Shown in pieces: positions 1 to 11,631 of a stretch of DNA of 64,000 nt. Position 1 is the first letter of the stretch. The number at the start of each line of letters is the position of its first letter. The DNA is from Sphingomonas sediminicola (GTDB lineage Bacteria; Pseudomonadota; Alphaproteobacteria; Sphingomonadales; Sphingomonadaceae): assembly GCF_014489515.1 (NCBI RefSeq), contig NZ_CP060782.1, positions 1,364,001-1,428,000 on the forward strand. The letters are read 5' to 3'. Both the position numbers and the translations under genes were made by a program. The notes under the pieces were generated by a model that did no database searches, was not told the origin of the DNA, and was given only the letters and a program-made list of their open reading frames with translations.

Positions 1-1295
1 CCGCCTCATCCATGTACATGACCTTGATGATCCGTAGGTAGTAATAGGCACCCACAACCGTGCCGACGATCGCTGCGACCGCCAAAGCGACCAATCCCGA
101 GCTCACTGCTGCCTGGAAAACGAGCAGCTTCGGCCAGAAGCCGAACAAGGGCGGAATTCCAGCCAGGCTGAACATGAAGATCGCGAATGCGGCCGCGAAA
201 GCCGGACGCGTCTGGGAAAGGCCTGAGAGTGAGGCGATGTCCTCGATCGGATCGCCATTCTCGTCGCGCATCCAGAGGACGCAAAGGAACGCTCCGAGGG
301 TCATCACGACGTAGACCGCCATGTAGAACAACACCGACGAAGCGCCCTGCGGAGTGCCCGCGGCAAGTCCGACCAGCGCGAAGCCGACGTTGTTAATCGA
401 CGAATAGGCCAGCAGTCGCTTGATGTTCGTCTGCCCGAACGCGGCGACCGCGCCGAGGAAGATGGACGCAAGCGCAGCGAAGATCACAATCTGCCGCCAT
501 GCATCGGTCGCCGGAGCGAGCGCATCAAGGCAGACGCGCGTTCCCAGCAAGACGGCGGCGACCTTAGGAGCAGACGCGAAGAAGGCGGTCACTGGCGTTG
601 GCGCGCCTTCGTAAACGTCGGGCGTCCACATGTGGAACGGCACGGCCGAGACCTTGAAGGCCACGCCGGCGAGGACGAATACGAGGCCGAAGAGCAGGCC
701 AAGCGAGCTTGTCCCATCGCGAGCGAAGGCTGCGGCGATGCCGTTGAAGTTCATCGTGCCGGTGAAGCCGTAAAGCAGCGAGATTCCGTAAAGCAGGATA
801 CCGCTCGCGAGTGCCCCAACACAAAGTACTTGAGGCCTGCCTCAGCCGAACGCTCGTCGGTCCGGCGGTAGGACGCCAGCACGTAGGAAGCGAGGCTCTG
901 AAGCTCGAGGCCGACGTAGAGTGTGACAAGGCTCGTCGCCGAGACCATCACTGCGCCACCAAGCGCGCTGAACAGGATCAGGACCGAATATTCGGCGCTA
1001 TGCTCGGTATCCCGCTCGAACCAGCCATAGGCGGCGATGATCGCGACGGCAGACGCGATGAAGATAATCGCCTTGCCGAACGACCCGAATAGGTCGGCCG
1101 TGATCAGGCCGCCGAACACGCCGCCTGCGTGGGACGGAGCGCCGATCAAAGCGAAAGTTGCTGCGACGAGGACCGCGACCGACGCCCAACTCGTGAATCC
1201 GCCGCTGCGACGCCCCCCCAGGCAGCGACCATCATCAGGACGATGCCGCTGACCGTGAGGATCAGCTCAGGGAGGATGGGTGCGAACTGGTTCAT
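1..1295 (-). CDS. nuoN: NADH-quinone oxidoreductase subunit N (partial, two frameshifts)
   Basis: Membrane proton-pumping (antiporter-like) subunit of complex I, last gene of the operon; its 3' end lies beyond the left edge. The ATG at 1295 overlaps the nuoM stop in TAATG, and the product begins [14 protein letters not shown]. The reading frame is broken twice. A C7 run at 1213-1219 (plus strand) and a CCCC run at 814-817 each need one more base to join the N-terminal helices, the segment ending GLKYFVLG, and the following ALASGILLYG segment. Downstream, the restored frame gives typical NuoN helices including VPFHMWTPDVYEGAPTPV. Both sites are homopolymers, so sequencing error is likelier than gene loss. 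Confidence 0.9.
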
Positions 1296-2827
1296 TAGTG
1301 TGCTGCCTCGGCTGCGTGCTGTTCAGCCTGCGGCTGCGGCTTGCCCGGAGTAAGGTTCATGTCGCCGGCCGGCGTTGCGCGCTCGACGCGCTCCAGGATC
1401 CGGCCGACGTCGTTGCGGAACGGGCGGATGAAGCTTTCAGGATAAATGCCCATCCAGAAGACGCCTGCTGCGATCGGTGCCAGCAGCCACCATTCGCGAG
1501 CCGACAGGTCGGTCATCAGTGCGGCTTCCTTCGTCCGCGCCTCACCGAAGGCGATCCGCCAGTAGAGCAGGAGCATGTATGCCGCGCCGAGAATGATCCC
1601 CGTCGTCGCCACGACCGCTGCCCAGCTTGAAACCTTGTACGTTCCGACCAGGCTCAGGAATTCACCGACGAAGTTGCTCGTGCCCGGAAGTCCCACACTC
1701 GCCATGGTGAACACCATGAACAGTAAAGCATAGCCCGGCATGTTGTTTGACAGACCGCCATACTTGGCGATCTCGCGGGTATGCAGCCGGTCGTAGACCA
1801 CGCCGACGCAAAGGAAGAGCGCACCCGACACGAGACCGTGGCCAAGCATGACCATCATCGCGCCTTCGATGCCCTGCCGGTTGAAAGCGAACAGGCCGAA
1901 CGTCACGAATGCCATGTGCGCGACCGACGAATAAGCGATCAGCTTCTTCATGTCGGTCTGAACCAAAGCGACAAGGCTAGTGTAGACGACCGCAATCCCG
2001 CTCAGGACGAAGACGAACGGCACGAACATCGCCGAGCCCTCGGGGAACATCGGTAGCGAGAAGCGGATGAAACCGTAGCCACCCATCTTCAGCAGCACGC
2101 CCGCCAGGATGACCGAGCCCGCCGTCGGCGCCTGAACGTGCGCGTCGGGCAACCAGGTATGGACCGGCCACATCGGCATCTTCACCGCGAAGCTCGCGAA
2201 GAAGGCTAGCCAGAGCCATTTCTGCGCGTCGACCGGGAAGTCGTGTGCCATCAGCACCGGGATCGAGGTCGTCTTCGCCTGGAGCACCATGTAGATCATG
2301 GCGATCAGCATCAGGACCGAGCCGAACAGGGTGTAGAGGAAGAACTTGTAGCTCGCCTTGATGCGCTCGGCGCCGCCCCAAATGCCGATAATCAGGTACA
2401 TCGGAATGAGGCCGCCCTCGAAGAAGACATAGAAGAGGAACAGGTCCTGCGCGGCGAACACGCCGAGCATCAATGCTTCCATCAGCAGGAAAGCCGCCAT
2501 GTATTCAGGCACGCGCTTGTCGATTGAGCGCCAGCTGGCCCCGATACAGATCGGCATCAGGAACACTGACAGCATGATCAGCACCAAGGCGATGCCGTCG
2601 ATACCGAGGTCCCAGTTGATGCCGGCGGCGAGCGGCAGATGCTCGACGAACTGCCACTGTGCTCCGTTCGGGTCGAACGCAGCCCAGAGGTAGGAGCCGA
2701 GAGCCAAGTCGATCAGGGTGGCGATCAGCGCGATCCAGCGCGCCGCGCTCGCGTTGACGAACAGGCACAGTCCGCCGGCGACGAGCGGAATGGCGACGAG
2801 CAGGGTTAACAAGGGAAGATTCGTCAC
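1295..2827 (-). CDS. nuoM: NADH-quinone oxidoreductase subunit M
   Basis: Antiporter-like proton-translocating subunit in the membrane arm of complex I. About 510 residues of almost continuous hydrophobic helices, with the conserved [20 protein letters not shown] stretch and the lysines of the proton channel region. I take the GTG at 2827 as the start because it overlaps the nuoL stop as GTGA. A GTG at 2839 in the same frame would add four residues inside the nuoL 3' end. The stop shares one base with the nuoN ATG. Length is normal and the frame is intact. Confidence 0.95.
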   Translation of the reverse strand: MTNLPLLTLLVAIPLVAGGLCLFVNASAARWIALIATLIDLALGSYLWAAFDPNGAQWQFVEHLPLAAGINWDLGIDGIALVLIMLSVFLMPICIGASWRSIDKRVPEYMAAFLLMEALMLGVFAAQDLFLFYVFFEGGLIPMYLIIGIWGGAERIKASYKFFLYTLFGSVLMLIAMIYMVLQAKTTSIPVLMAHDFPVDAQKWLWLAFFASFAVKMPMWPVHTWLPDAHVQAPTAGSVILAGVLLKMGGYGFIRFSLPMFPEGSAMFVPFVFVLSGIAVVYTSLVALVQTDMKKLIAYSSVAHMAFVTFGLFAFNRQGIEGAMMVMLGHGLVSGALFLCVGVVYDRLHTREIAKYGGLSNNMPGYALLFMVFTMASVGLPGTSNFVGEFLSLVGTYKVSSWAAVVATTGIILGAAYMLLLYWRIAFGEARTKEAALMTDLSAREWWLLAPIAAGVFWMGIYPESFIRPFRNDVGRILERVERATPAGDMNLTPGKPQPQAEQHAAEAAH

Positions 2828-4860
2828 TTGCTCGCCCACCAGATCGCCCAGCTTGCCGCGCCGATCAGGCCGAGAAGCATCACGAGTGCATAAGAATAGA
2901 GGTACCCCGACTGGAGGCGGGCTGTGATCTTGTTGCCGACGCCCACCGCATAGGCCGCGCCATGCGGGCCAAAGCGGTCGATCGTGCCCTCGTCACCGCG
3001 CATCCAGAACAGTCGGCCGAACCAAAGCGAAGGCCGAATGAAGAGGCGGTCGTACAGCTCGTCGAAGTACCATTTGTTCTTCACGAAGCGGTAGATTCCG
3101 CCGAACTGCTTGACGAAGCCGGCCGCATCCTGCGGGTTTCGTATGTAATTGTTGTAGGCAATCGCGAGGCCAATCAGCATCACGACCGTCGCAGTGTACT
3201 TCACCCAGGTCGGAACGCCGTGCATCGCGTGAGCGAGGTGCTCGTTGAACGCGACGCTGCCGTTCCAGAATTCGGCTGATTCCAGGAAGTAGTGGCTGAA
3301 CGTGAAGCCGGCCGCGATTGCGCCGACAGCCAGCAGACCGATCGGAACCAACATTGTCAGCGGGCTTTCGTGCGGATGGTATCCTCCCGTGCCTGCCGGC
3401 GGCATGTCGTCATCATGCGAGCTGTCGCCATGCTCCGCGTCCGGATGATCGTGATCGCCATGGACGGCGTGCCGGATGTGCTCCGAGGCTCCCCAGCGCG
3501 GCTTGCCCCAGAAGGTCAGGAACATCAGGCGCCAGGAATAGAAGCTGGTGAGCAAGGCCGCGATCGCGCCTGCCCAGAAGGCGATCGTTCCGTGGACGGA
3601 GCCGCTCGCATAAGCGCTCTCCAAGATCGCGTCCTTCGAGTGATAGCCAGCGAACCCGACGCCGAGGATTCCGACGCCGGTGATCGCGAGCGTGCCGATC
3701 AACATCACCCAGAAGGTGAACGGGATTTCCTTACGAAGGCCGCCGTAGAAGCGCATGTCCTGCTCGTGGTGCATCGCGTGGATGACCGAGCCAGCGCCGA
3801 GGAACAGCAGAGCCTTGAAGAAGGCGTGCGTGAACAAATGGAACATCGCCGCGCCGTATGCGCCGACGCCTGCCGCGAAGAACATGTAGCCGAGCTGCGA
3901 GCAGGTTGAATAAGCGATCACGCGCTTGATGTCGTTCTGGGCTGTGCCAACCGTCGCCGCAAAGAAAGCAGTAGCCGCGCCGACGAAGGTCACGACCATC
4001 GTTGCCGTCGCGCTCTGCTCGAACATCGGGGACAGGCGGCAGACCATGAACACGCCGGCGGTCACCATCGTGGCCGCGTGGATCAGGGCGCTGACCGGTG
4101 TCGGGCCCTCCATCGCGTCCGGAAGCCAGGTGTGAAGGCCGAGCTGCGCCGACTTGCCCATCGCTCCGACGAACAGAAGCAGGCAGAGCAAAGTCATCGT
4201 GTCGACGTGCATGCCCGCGAAGCCGACCGTCGAACCGGCCATCGAGGGCGCTGCAGCAAGGATCGCCGGGATCGAAAGCGTTCCGAATACCCAGAAGGTA
4301 CCGAAGATGCCGAGCGAGAAGCCGAAATCGCCGACGCGATTGACGACGAACGCCTTGAGCGCCGCCGCATTGGCGGATGGTTTATGGTACCAGAAGCCGA
4401 TCAGCAGGTAGGACGCGAGACCGACCCCTTCCCAGCCGAAGAACATCTGGACGAGGTTGTTGGCCGTCACCAGCATGAGCATCGCGAAGCTGAACAGCGA
4501 CAGGTATGCGAAGAAGCGAGGCTGGCTCGGATCCTCGGCCATGTAGCCCCAGCTGTAGAGGTGAACGAGCGACGAGACGGTCGTGACAACGACCAGCATG
4601 ACCGCCGTCAGCGCATCGACGCGAAGCTCCCACGCGACCTGCAGATTGCCGGAGTTGATCCAAGACAGGACCTGGACGACCTGCTCCTGCGATCCGCCGG
4701 TCAAATAGCCGATGAAGATCGGCCAACTGAGCGCCGCGCCGATGAACAGCGAACCGGTCGTGACCACCTTAGACGGCGTCTGACCGATCCAGCGACCGCC
4801 AAGGCCCGCAATGATTGCGGCCAACAACGGCAGGAAGACGATGAAGATTACAGGGTGCAT
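2824..4860 (-). CDS. nuoL: NADH-quinone oxidoreductase subunit L
   Basis: Largest antiporter-like subunit at the distal end of the complex I membrane arm, 678 residues. It carries the family signature [20 protein letters not shown] and a C-terminal lateral helix region. A His/Asp-rich cytoplasmic-type loop near residues 460-490 is variable in the family. The ATG at 4860 overlaps the nuoK stop (TGATG), and the stop overlaps nuoM (GTGA). The frame is intact. Confidence 0.96.
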   Translation of the reverse strand: MHPVIFIVFLPLLAAIIAGLGGRWIGQTPSKVVTTGSLFIGAALSWPIFIGYLTGGSQEQVVQVLSWINSGNLQVAWELRVDALTAVMLVVVTTVSSLVHLYSWGYMAEDPSQPRFFAYLSLFSFAMLMLVTANNLVQMFFGWEGVGLASYLLIGFWYHKPSANAAALKAFVVNRVGDFGFSLGIFGTFWVFGTLSIPAILAAAPSMAGSTVGFAGMHVDTMTLLCLLLFVGAMGKSAQLGLHTWLPDAMEGPTPVSALIHAATMVTAGVFMVCRLSPMFEQSATATMVVTFVGAATAFFAATVGTAQNDIKRVIAYSTCSQLGYMFFAAGVGAYGAAMFHLFTHAFFKALLFLGAGSVIHAMHHEQDMRFYGGLRKEIPFTFWVMLIGTLAITGVGILGVGFAGYHSKDAILESAYASGSVHGTIAFWAGAIAALLTSFYSWRLMFLTFWGKPRWGASEHIRHAVHGDHDHPDAEHGDSSHDDDMPPAGTGGYHPHESPLTMLVPIGLLAVGAIAAGFTFSHYFLESAEFWNGSVAFNEHLAHAMHGVPTWVKYTATVVMLIGLAIAYNNYIRNPQDAAGFVKQFGGIYRFVKNKWYFDELYDRLFIRPSLWFGRLFWMRGDEGTIDRFGPHGAAYAVGVGNKITARLQSGYLYSYALVMLLGLIGAASWAIWWASK

Positions 4861-5165
4861 CAGCCGTGCATCCGGTTGACGTCGTCGACCGCGATCGAGC
4901 CGCGGCGACGGAAGAAAATGACGAGGATGGCGAGGCCGATGGCGGCTTCGGCGGCGGCGACGGTCAGGACGAACATCGCCATCACCTGCCCGACGAGATC
5001 GCCAAGGAAGGCGCTGAACGCGACCAGGTTGATGTTCACGGCGAGCAGGATGAGCTCGATCGCCATCAGGATGAGGATGACGTTGCGGCGATTGAGGAAG
5101 ATGCCAAGCACGCCTAGCACGAACAGGATCGCGGCAACGGTGAGGAAATGAGCAAGTGTAATCAC
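4860..5165 (-). CDS. nuoK: NADH-quinone oxidoreductase subunit K
   Basis: Small three-helix membrane subunit of complex I, 101 residues, the usual length. Two membrane glutamates sit where the family places them: [19 protein letters not shown] in helix 2 and [13 protein letters not shown] in helix 3. The start codon is GTG, read from the GTGA overlap with the nuoJ stop. Confidence 0.95.
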   Translation of the reverse strand: MITLAHFLTVAAILFVLGVLGIFLNRRNVILILMAIELILLAVNINLVAFSAFLGDLVGQVMAMFVLTVAAAEAAIGLAILVIFFRRRGSIAVDDVNRMHG

Positions 5166-5770
5166 AGCTTCATGCCCTCGCCCACGGTTGGATTTTCAAG
5201 CTTGATGGCCTCGTCCGGGCGGCGATCAACCTGCTTCGAGACCTTCTGGCCGCGAACGTCGCCACGGCTGCGGTGCGTCAGGACAATCGCGCCGATCATC
5301 GCGACGAGCAGGATCAAACCGGCAATTTCGAATGGGTAGAGGAAGCGGCTGTAGAGTACCTGGCCGAGGGCCACGATGTTGGGTTCGACAGCAGTGTCAC
5401 GTGGCACCGCGCCGCTGAGCACCGGGCCGGCCTTCCACGCGCTGATCGCAAGCACCATCTCGGCGAGCAGGACGATGGCGAGGATAATCCCGAACGGCAG
5501 ATTCCTTGTGAAGCCGGACCGTAGCTCCGCGAAGTCGATGTCCAGCATCATGACGACGAACAGGAACAGCACCGCGACCGCGCCAACGTAGACGATGACC
5601 AGAAGCATCGCGATGAACTCGGCGCCGACGAGCAGCATCAGCCCCGCCGCGTTGAAGAACGCGAGGATCAGCCAGAGCACGCTGTGCACCGGATTGCGCG
5701 CGAAGATCACGCAGACCGCCGAGGCGATCATGACCGTCGCGAAGAGGTAAAAGGCAAGGAGTGCGATCAA
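5162..5770 (-). CDS. nuoJ: NADH-quinone oxidoreductase subunit J
   Basis: Membrane subunit of complex I, 202 residues with five predicted helices and a hydrophilic C-terminal tail. The motif [20 protein letters not shown], containing the family's pi-bulge helix, is present. The start is a TTG inside the TTGA overlap with the nuoI stop, so translation is probably coupled. Confidence 0.93.
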   Translation of the reverse strand: MIALLAFYLFATVMIASAVCVIFARNPVHSVLWLILAFFNAAGLMLLVGAEFIAMLLVIVYVGAVAVLFLFVVMMLDIDFAELRSGFTRNLPFGIILAIVLLAEMVLAISAWKAGPVLSGAVPRDTAVEPNIVALGQVLYSRFLYPFEIAGLILLVAMIGAIVLTHRSRGDVRGQKVSKQVDRRPDEAIKLENPTVGEGMKL

Positions 5771-6276
5771 GTCTTGGACCCTGTTGCGGCGCGCTTATCG
5801 GTAGGGGCATCGGCGGCAAGATTGGCAGCAATCGCCCTCTCCCACCGGTCGCCATTGGCGAGCAGTTTCGCCTTGTCGTAAAGCAATTCCTCGCGCGTCT
5901 CGGTCGCGAATTCGAGGTTCGGTCCCTCGACGATCGCATCCACCGGGCAAGCCTCCGCGCACAGCCCGCAATAGATGCACTTCACCATGTCGATGTCGTA
6001 ACGTGTGGTCCGGCGGCTGCCGTCCTCGCGCGGTTCTGCCTCGATGGTGATCGCTAGTGCCGGGCACACCGCTTCGCACAGCTTGCAGGCGATGCATCGC
6101 TCTTCCCCGTTCGGGTAGCGGCGCAGAGCATGTTCGCCGCGGAAACGTGGAGACTGCGGCGCCTTCTCGTAGGGGTAGTTGATGGTCGCCTTGGGCTTGA
6201 AGAAGTACTTCAAGGTCAGCCAGTGCGCTTTCACGAACTCCCAGAGGGTGAATGCCTTGATGGTGCGCGAAATCAT
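5767..6276 (-). CDS. nuoI: NADH-quinone oxidoreductase subunit I (two 4Fe-4S clusters)
   Basis: Peripheral-arm ferredoxin-like subunit carrying clusters N6a and N6b, which pass electrons towards NuoB. Both cysteine motifs are complete: [12 protein letters not shown] and [13 protein letters not shown] start at the ATG at 6276, which overlaps the nuoH stop as ATGA and gives 169 residues ([14 protein letters not shown]). The open frame continues upstream but only inside nuoH. Confidence 0.96.
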   Translation of the reverse strand: MISRTIKAFTLWEFVKAHWLTLKYFFKPKATINYPYEKAPQSPRFRGEHALRRYPNGEERCIACKLCEAVCPALAITIEAEPREDGSRRTTRYDIDMVKCIYCGLCAEACPVDAIVEGPNLEFATETREELLYDKAKLLANGDRWERAIAANLAADAPTDKRAATGSKT

Positions 6277-7346
6277 GCCGCGCCTCCGTAGCGGGAGAAC
6301 ATGAGCCATCCAGAGATGATGACGACGAAAAGGATGCTGAGCGGCAGGAATATCTTCCACCCGAGCCGCATGAGCTGGTCGTAACGGTACCTCGGCACCG
6401 TCGCCTTCACCCAGCTGAAGACGAAGAAGAAGAAGCTCATCTTCAGGAACAACCAGAACAGACCGGTCAGCTCCGGCGTGAAGAAGAAGCCGTAGAGCGG
6501 TTTCCAGTTCACCGGCGGCAGCCAGCCACCCCAGAACAGGATGGCGTTGAGTGCGCACATCAGGATGACGTTGCCGTACTCGCCAAGCCAAAAGAGCGCG
6601 AAGGCCATCGAGCTATATTCGGTCTGGTGTCCGGCAACCAGCTCGCTCTCCGCCTCGACCAGGTCGAACGGCGTGCGGAAGGTCTCGGCCATCGAGCTGA
6701 TCAGGAACACAACCGCCATCGGGAAAAGCAGAGGGTTGAAGCCGTAGCCGTTCAGCAGGCCGAAAAGCTTGTGGCCCTGCTGGGCAAGCACGATCCCGCT
6801 CAGGTTGAACGTGTTCGAATAGAGCACGACACAGATCAGCACGAAGCCGATCGAGACCTCGTAGCTCACCATCTGCGCGGCCGCGCGGAGCGCCGAGAAG
6901 AAGGGATATTTGGAGTTCGAAGCCCAACCCGCGACGATCACGCCGTAAACGCCGAGCGAGCTTGCAGCGAGGACGTAGAGCAGCCCCACGTTGATATTCG
7001 CGAGGACGACGCCCGGAGCGAACGGGATCACCGCCCAGACGATCAGCGCCACCGTGAAGGTGATAATCGGCGCGATCAGGAACAGGCCGCGATTGGCGCC
7101 CGACGGAATGATCGTTTCCTTGAGGAAGACCTTGAGGCCGTCAGCGAAGCTCTGCAGCAGGCCCCACGGCCCAACCACGTTCGGGCCACGGCGAAGGGCA
7201 ATCGCCGCCCAGATCTTGCGGTCGGCATAGATGATCATCGCCACCGCCAACATCAGCGGAAGCGCGATGACGAGGATGCCGATGATCGTGGCGATGAACC
7301 ACGACCATTCGTAGGTCATGCCCCAGGATTGGAACCAGGCCGTCAC
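6273..7346 (-). CDS. nuoH: NADH-quinone oxidoreductase subunit H
   Basis: Membrane subunit at the quinone-chamber junction of complex I, 357 residues, eight helices. The conserved loop is seen as [20 protein letters not shown], followed by [14 protein letters not shown]. The GTG start at 7346 overlaps the nuoG stop (GTGA), and the stop overlaps nuoI. Confidence 0.96.
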   Translation of the reverse strand: MTAWFQSWGMTYEWSWFIATIIGILVIALPLMLAVAMIIYADRKIWAAIALRRGPNVVGPWGLLQSFADGLKVFLKETIIPSGANRGLFLIAPIITFTVALIVWAVIPFAPGVVLANINVGLLYVLAASSLGVYGVIVAGWASNSKYPFFSALRAAAQMVSYEVSIGFVLICVVLYSNTFNLSGIVLAQQGHKLFGLLNGYGFNPLLFPMAVVFLISSMAETFRTPFDLVEAESELVAGHQTEYSSMAFALFWLGEYGNVILMCALNAILFWGGWLPPVNWKPLYGFFFTPELTGLFWLFLKMSFFFFVFSWVKATVPRYRYDQLMRLGWKIFLPLSILFVVIISGWLMFSRYGGAA

Positions 7347-9352
7347 TCGGCAGCCTCCTGCACGCGGCGGCCCTGTACGAGTTCTTCCGAACAGACATGC
7401 ATGGTCGGGCTGGAGCGGGTGATCGCGTTGGTCAGATAAAAGTCGCGAATCGGATAGACGACCGCACCCTCAGCCTTCGCGTCGGGCTTCGGCGGCGACC
7501 AATCGAACGCGATCAGGCCGTCGCGACCGAGCTGCGGATACTCCGCGACCATCTTCGCGCGAAGCTGGTCGAAACGGTCGAACGGCAAGGGCGAGCCGAA
7601 CAGATCGGACACGGCGCGGAAAATCGTCCAGTCCTCGCGAGCCTCGCCCGGAGCAAACGTTGCGCGCTCGCTGCGCTGAACCCGCCCCTCGGTGTTAACG
7701 TAGGTGCCGTGCTTCTCGGCATAAGCTGCGCCGGGGAGCACCAGATCGGCCTGCCGGGCGCCATTGTCGCCGTGGTGGCCGATGTACACCTTGAAGCTTC
7801 CCGCGAAGCGTGCCGGATCGACTTCGTCCGCGCCCAGGAGCAGCACGACTTCCGGTTTCGCCTTATCGATATCGGCGATGCCGCCCTTCTGCGCGTAGCC
7901 AAGGATCAGGCCGGCCATGCGCGATGCGCTTGTGTGAAGGACGTTGAAACCGTTCCAGCCGTCGCGGACGAGCTTGAGCGATTTCCCCAGGCCAAGCGCC
8001 GCGCCGAGCGCGTTGGCTGCAAGAGCGCCCGCGCCGACGATGACGGCCGGACGCTCGGCCTTGGCGAACGCATCAGCTACTTCCTTGGGAAGCTTCCCAA
8101 GCAGCTTCAGGTCGTTTCCGATCCACGCGACCTTCATGCCGAGGTCGACTTCAGGTCCGAGACCGAAGATCTTGGCTCCCTTGCGCTGAGCCTTGCGAAG
8201 CCGCGTGTTGACCAGCGGAGCCTCCCAGCGCGTGTTCGATCCAACGAGGAGGACGACGTCCGCATCCTCGATGCCGGCGATGGTCGAATTGAAGTTGATC
8301 GCGGCAAGGCTCGACACGTCGTAGGTCAGCCCGGTCTGGCGGCCCTCGAGCAGCGACGAGCCCTGCGCCTCCAGCAGCTTCTTCGCGGCGTACATTGTCT
8401 CGGCGTCAAGGAGGTCGCCGGCAATGGCAGCGACATTCGCACCGGCCTTCTTCAGACGCTTGGCGAACAGGTCGAGCGCCTCGCTCCAGCTTGCCTCGCG
8501 AAGCTTGCCCTTCTCACGAACCCACGGACGGTCAAGGCGATTGCGTACCAGCGCATCGACGTGGTGCCGCGTCTTGTCGCTGATCCACTCCTCGTTCACG
8601 TCGTCATTGACGCGCGGAAGTATGCGCATGACCTGCCGCTGGCGGACATCGAACCGGATGTTGGATCCCACCGCGTCCATGACGTCGATGCCGGGAACGC
8701 GGCGAAGCTCCCACGGACGGCTTTCGAACGCCTGGGGCTTCTGAAGCAGCGCCCCAACCGGGCAAACATCGGCCAGGTTGCCGGCCATTTCGGTAGTCAC
8801 GGCCTTCTCGAGGTAGGACGTGATCTGGCTGTCCTCGCCCCGATAAAGCATCCCGAGTTCGGGAACGCCCGCGACTTCTTCCGAAAAGCGGATGCACCGC
8901 GTGCACTGGATGCAGCGCGTCATCGCGGTCTTGATGACCGGGCCCATGTATTTGTCGTCAATGGCGCGCTTATTCTCGTCGAAGCGCGAGAACGGGCGGC
9001 CATAGGCCATCGCCTGGTCCTGAAGGTCGCACTCGCCGCCCTGGTCGCAGATCGGGCAGTCGAGTGGGTGATTGATGAGCAGGAACTCCATCACCCCTTC
9101 GCGGGCCTTCTTCACCATCGGTGTGTCGGTTCGGATCGTCTGGCCATCGGCGGCCGGAAGCGCGCAGCTCGCCTGCGGCTTGGGCGGTCCGGGCGCGACT
9201 TCGACCAGGCACATGCGGCAGTTGCCGGCGATCGACAGCCGCTCGTGATAGCAGAAGCGCGGGATCTCCTTGCCGGCGAGCTCACAGGCCTGCAGGACGG
9301 TCGCGCCCTGCGGGACCTCGATCTCAACCCCGTCGACGGTAACTTTAGGCAT
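7343..9352 (-). CDS. nuoG: NADH-quinone oxidoreductase subunit G
   Basis: Iron-sulfur subunit of the NADH-oxidising module, 669 residues. The N-terminal 2Fe-2S domain has [15 protein letters not shown]. The His-Cys4 motif region and 4Fe-4S ligands follow in [15 protein letters not shown] and [12 protein letters not shown]. The remainder is an inactive molybdopterin-oxidoreductase-like domain. The start [13 protein letters not shown] at 9352 is preferred over an upstream in-frame ATG at 9460, which would add a non-conserved basic stretch and run through the small gene upstream. Confidence 0.95.
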   Translation of the reverse strand: MPKVTVDGVEIEVPQGATVLQACELAGKEIPRFCYHERLSIAGNCRMCLVEVAPGPPKPQASCALPAADGQTIRTDTPMVKKAREGVMEFLLINHPLDCPICDQGGECDLQDQAMAYGRPFSRFDENKRAIDDKYMGPVIKTAMTRCIQCTRCIRFSEEVAGVPELGMLYRGEDSQITSYLEKAVTTEMAGNLADVCPVGALLQKPQAFESRPWELRRVPGIDVMDAVGSNIRFDVRQRQVMRILPRVNDDVNEEWISDKTRHHVDALVRNRLDRPWVREKGKLREASWSEALDLFAKRLKKAGANVAAIAGDLLDAETMYAAKKLLEAQGSSLLEGRQTGLTYDVSSLAAINFNSTIAGIEDADVVLLVGSNTRWEAPLVNTRLRKAQRKGAKIFGLGPEVDLGMKVAWIGNDLKLLGKLPKEVADAFAKAERPAVIVGAGALAANALGAALGLGKSLKLVRDGWNGFNVLHTSASRMAGLILGYAQKGGIADIDKAKPEVVLLLGADEVDPARFAGSFKVYIGHHGDNGARQADLVLPGAAYAEKHGTYVNTEGRVQRSERATFAPGEAREDWTIFRAVSDLFGSPLPFDRFDQLRAKMVAEYPQLGRDGLIAFDWSPPKPDAKAEGAVVYPIRDFYLTNAITRSSPTMHVCSEELVQGRRVQEAAE

Positions 9353-9485
9353 CGTCGCCGTTCTTTCGGTCTTCAGTTTCGCGCCGCCGTTCAATCGTCG
9401 TGATGCGCGGTCCACCGCCTCGCGCCACGAGAAGCGCAATGACTGCAACCACAGCGACAATGAGGATGATCGTCGTCGTGCTCAT
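9345..9485 (-). CDS. Small one-helix membrane protein inside the nuo operon
   Basis: A 46-residue open frame fills the nuoF-nuoG interval exactly. Its ATG at 9485 overlaps the nuoF stop as ATGA, and its TAA lies 8 bases inside nuoG. The product begins [19 protein letters not shown], a single N-terminal transmembrane helix, followed by a short charged tail rich in Arg, Glu and Asp. I know no family for it. The overlap at both ends and the lack of any other coding in the gap are the evidence that it is real. It could be an accessory subunit or assembly peptide, but that is inference. Confidence 0.6.
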   Translation of the reverse strand: MSTTTIILIVAVVAVIALLVARGGGPRITTIERRRETEDRKNGDDA

Positions 9486-10792
9486 TCGGCTGCCTCCAGC
9501 ATTCCACGGCCGGTGTGTTCGGCGATGCGGCGCTCCAGTTCCGGGCGGAAATGGCGGATCAGCCCCTGGATCGGCCAGGCGGCGGCGTCGCCGAGCGCGC
9601 AGATTGTGTGGCCCTCGACCTGCTTGGTGACGTCGTAGAGCTTGTCGATGCTCGCCACGTCAGCGTCGCCTTCGCGGAGGCGCTCCATCATGCGCCACAT
9701 CCAGCCGGTGCCTTCGCGGCATGGTGTGCACTGGCCGCAGCTCTCGTGCTTGTAGAAATAGGAGATGCGGCTGATCGCGCGAACGATGTCGGTCGACTTG
9801 TCCATGACGATGACCGCCGCGGTGCCGAGGCCGGAACCGAGCGCTTTCAGCCCGTCGAAGTCCATCGGCGCATCCATGATCTCAGCCGCCGGAACCAGCG
9901 GAACCGATGAGCCGCCGGGGATTACCGCCAGCAGGTTGTCCCATCCACCGCGAATTCCGCCTGCATGCAGGTCGATCAGCTCACGGAACGAGATCGACAT
10001 GGTCTCCTCGACCACGCACGGCTTGTTCACGTGGCCGCTGATCTGGAACAGCTTGGTGCCTTCGTTCTTCGGATTGCCGAAGCCCGCGAACCAGGTAGCG
10101 CCGCGCCGCAGGATCGTCGGGACGACCGCGATGCTCTCGACATTGTTGACGGTGGTCGGGCAGCCGTAGAGGCCCGCACCTGCCGGGAACGGCGGCTTCA
10201 AGCGCGGCTTGCCCTGCTTGCCCTCGAGGCTTTCGAGCATCGCCGTCTCTTCGCCGCAGATGTAGGCACCCGCGCCGCGGTGGACGAAAAGGTCGAAGTC
10301 ATAGCCTGAGCCGGCGGCATTCTTGCCCAGCAACCCGGCTTCATACGCTTCCGCAACTGCTTTTCGTAAAACCTCAGTTTCACGAATGAATTCGCCACGA
10401 ATGTAGATGTAGCCTGCCCGCGCCCGCATCGCGAAGCCGGCGATCAGCGCACCCTCGATCAGCTTGTGCGGATCGTGGCGGATGATCTCGCGGTCCTTGC
10501 ACGAACCGGGCTCGGACTCGTCGGCGTTGATGACCAGGAAGTTCGGCTTACCCGGCTTCGGCTCCTTGGGCATGAAGCTCCACTTCATGCCGGTCGGGAA
10601 GCCAGCGCCTCCGCGACCACGAAGCCCGGAGTCCTTGATCTCCTCGATAATCCTGTCCTGGCCGCGCTTCATCAGTGTGGCTGTACCGTCCCAGTCGCCC
10701 CGGGCACGCGCCGCTTTCAGCCACGGCTCCTGGAAGCCGTAGACGTTGGTGAAGATTCGGTCCTTGTCGGAGATCGGGGTGACGCTACCCAT
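9482..10792 (-). CDS. nuoF: NADH-quinone oxidoreductase subunit F (NADH/FMN site)
   Basis: Flavoprotein subunit that binds NADH and FMN and holds 4Fe-4S cluster N3; 436 residues. The Gly-rich nucleotide-binding segment [16 protein letters not shown], the FMN region [14 protein letters not shown], and the cluster motif [11 protein letters not shown] are all present. The ATG at 10792 lies 8 bases inside the preceding small gene. Confidence 0.96.
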   Translation of the reverse strand: MGSVTPISDKDRIFTNVYGFQEPWLKAARARGDWDGTATLMKRGQDRIIEEIKDSGLRGRGGAGFPTGMKWSFMPKEPKPGKPNFLVINADESEPGSCKDREIIRHDPHKLIEGALIAGFAMRARAGYIYIRGEFIRETEVLRKAVAEAYEAGLLGKNAAGSGYDFDLFVHRGAGAYICGEETAMLESLEGKQGKPRLKPPFPAGAGLYGCPTTVNNVESIAVVPTILRRGATWFAGFGNPKNEGTKLFQISGHVNKPCVVEETMSISFRELIDLHAGGIRGGWDNLLAVIPGGSSVPLVPAAEIMDAPMDFDGLKALGSGLGTAAVIVMDKSTDIVRAISRISYFYKHESCGQCTPCREGTGWMWRMMERLREGDADVASIDKLYDVTKQVEGHTICALGDAAAWPIQGLIRHFRPELERRIAEHTGRGMLEAAE

Positions 10793-10940
10793 TGCGCGGC
10801 CCCTCCAGCAGCTTCATTCCGCCGTAGACGACGAGGCCCGCGAGCGCGACGCCGATCGCGAGGCCGATCAGGCCCTTCAGGATCTTCCACGCCACGACGA
10901 TGATGATGATCGCAAGGACGATCTTCAGGACGCCTTTCAT
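10785..10940 (-). CDS. Small hydrophobic protein between nuoE and nuoF
   Basis: A 51-residue frame beginning [20 protein letters not shown], with two closely spaced hydrophobic segments and a Gly/Lys-rich end. The ATG at 10940 overlaps the nuoE stop as ATGA, and the stop lies 8 bases inside nuoF, so it is translationally coupled on both sides. An upstream in-frame start (10973) would add an Arg-rich stretch inside nuoE and is less likely. No family recognised; probably an operon-specific membrane peptide. Confidence 0.6.
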   Translation of the reverse strand: MKGVLKIVLAIIIIVVAWKILKGLIGLAIGVALAGLVVYGGMKLLEGPRNG

Positions 10941-11631
10941 TGCGCGCCCTCCCCGGCCGAACCGGCGTTCCACTGGCTGCGATAATCGTAGTTACGCTCG
11001 GCCATTTTCTTGAGGCTGGTCGGACCTCCCTCGGGCAGCTCGTTTGCCGGTCGACCTGCGGCCCGGGCTTCGGCGTCTCGCCGCGAGCCAGCGCATCGAG
11101 GATCGCGCCCATGCTCTCCTCGGTCAGGTCTTCGTAATTGTCGTCGTTGATCTGGACCATCGGCGCGTTTGCGCAGGCGCCAAGGCATTCGACCTCGGTC
11201 AGCGTGAACAACCCATCCTCCGTCGTATGGCCCTTGCGCATGCCGCGAAGCTCACAGGCACGCAGCACGTCGTCCGAGCCGCGCAGCATGCACGGCGTCG
11301 TCCCGCAAACCTGCACATGGAAGCGGCCAACCGGCTGCAGGTTGAACATGGTGTAAAAGGTCGCGACCTCGAGGACGTGGATCGGCGCCATGTCGAGTTC
11401 GCGAGCGACGAATTCCATGACGGGCAGCGGCAGCCACCCCTGCGTGCTCGTCTCCGCTCCGACCTGCCGCTGGGCGAGGTCGAGAAACGGGATCGACGCC
11501 GACATCTGGCGCCCTTCCGGATAACGCGCGACGATCTCCTTCGCCTTGCGCGCATTCTCCGGCGTCCACTGGAAATCTCCCCAGCGCGCCCGGACTTCCG
11601 GATCGTCGATGATTCCAGCTTGGCCGGCCAT
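10937..11631 (-). CDS. nuoE: NADH-quinone oxidoreductase subunit E (frameshift near 3' end)
   Basis: Thioredoxin-like 2Fe-2S subunit (cluster N1a) of the NADH module. It starts at the ATG at 11631, sharing a base with the nuoD stop, and the product begins [16 protein letters not shown]. Cluster ligands lie in CGTTPCMLRG and CLGACANAPM. Around 11036-11046 one base is missing. After PGPQVDRQTS the frame must shift to read PEGGPTSLKKMAERNYDYRS and reach the TGA at 10937. With one base restored the length is 231 residues. This site is not a long homopolymer, unlike most other indels in the window. Confidence 0.9.

Noticed and set aside
7397-9403. Long plus-strand reading frame (668 codons) opposite nuoG
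   Set aside because: Antisense shadow of a high-GC gene; no recognisable motif, while nuoG on the other strand has all iron-sulfur signatures.
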